DNA of 64,000 nucleotides from Rubripirellula amarantea (GTDB taxonomy: Bacteria; Planctomycetota; Planctomycetia; Pirellulales; Pirellulaceae): positions 2,108,001 through 2,172,000 of the forward strand of contig NZ_SJPI01000001.1 of NCBI RefSeq assembly GCF_007859865.1, written 5' to 3'. Positions 63,899 through 64,000 of the stretch are shown here, one piece after another (the stretch's first letter is position 1; each line of letters starts with the position of its first letter). A program made the position numbers and the translations under genes. Under the pieces are notes generated by a model that worked only from the letters and a program-made list of their open reading frames with translations, had not been told where the DNA came from and did not search any database.

Positions 63899-64000
63899 TG
63901 GTGTGGAGTCACTCAGTTGCAAGGAAATCAGAAATCTGACGATGGCAACTGAGGAATGTTGTGATCCGAAAACGTTCAGGACGTTGTCAAAACAGAACGT

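Overview
The window looks like the chromosome of a planctomycete of the Pirellulaceae (Rhodopirellula-like). The markers are two pairs of DUF1592-type cytochrome c and DUF1552 genes, a YTV-repeat wall protein, an ECF sigma factor in an operon with Ser/Thr kinases, a PEP-CTERM protein, a MoxR/DUF58/BatA/DUF4159 cluster and scattered single motility genes. I see no phage, transposase, rRNA, tRNA or CRISPR array. Gene density is moderate, with intergenic gaps up to about 650 bp.

Layout. 1-4958 holds the N-terminal half of a GlnE-like adenylyltransferase with degenerate catalytic motifs, the primary sigma factor (rpoD), a convergent SpoU-type RNA methyltransferase and an atypical LuxR response regulator. 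5336-10494 is a secreted beta-sandwich protein / lipoprotein secretin / Ig-like protein locus, bracketed by two homologous small secreted proteins. 10601-14334 is the first DUF1592+DUF1552 pair. 14397-20830 carries a PEP-CTERM beta-propeller-like protein, an A-type Fe-S carrier, rhomboid protease + MATE exporter, HtrA protease and a DksA-like protein. 21486-25523 is a giant FHA/coiled-coil/acidic membrane protein. 26045-30883 is an ECF sigma - pseudokinase - kinase operon.

31077-32882 is the YTV wall protein. 33229-35641 has two exported proteins (helical repeat; PQQ-like propeller). 35661-39392 is the second DUF1552/DUF1592 pair on the minus strand. 39500-45359 is a three-gene operon of a helical-repeat protein, a WXG100-like small protein and a membrane-anchored triple FtsK/EccC-like ATPase, which looks like a type VII-like secretion module. 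45507-49707 holds DinB-like, LemA-like and esterase genes, recJ and a short rpmG gene. 49890-56797 is the divergent DUF4159 / MoxR-DUF58-BatA group. 57023-63898 holds a His-rich exported protein, an MMPL/RND transporter, fliG and an atypical prepilin.

The two best candidates for undescribed systems are the FtsK/WXG-like operon (39500-45359) and the LuxR-adjacent secretin/beta-sandwich locus (4251-10494). All product names come from reading the translated sequence by eye; no database search was run.
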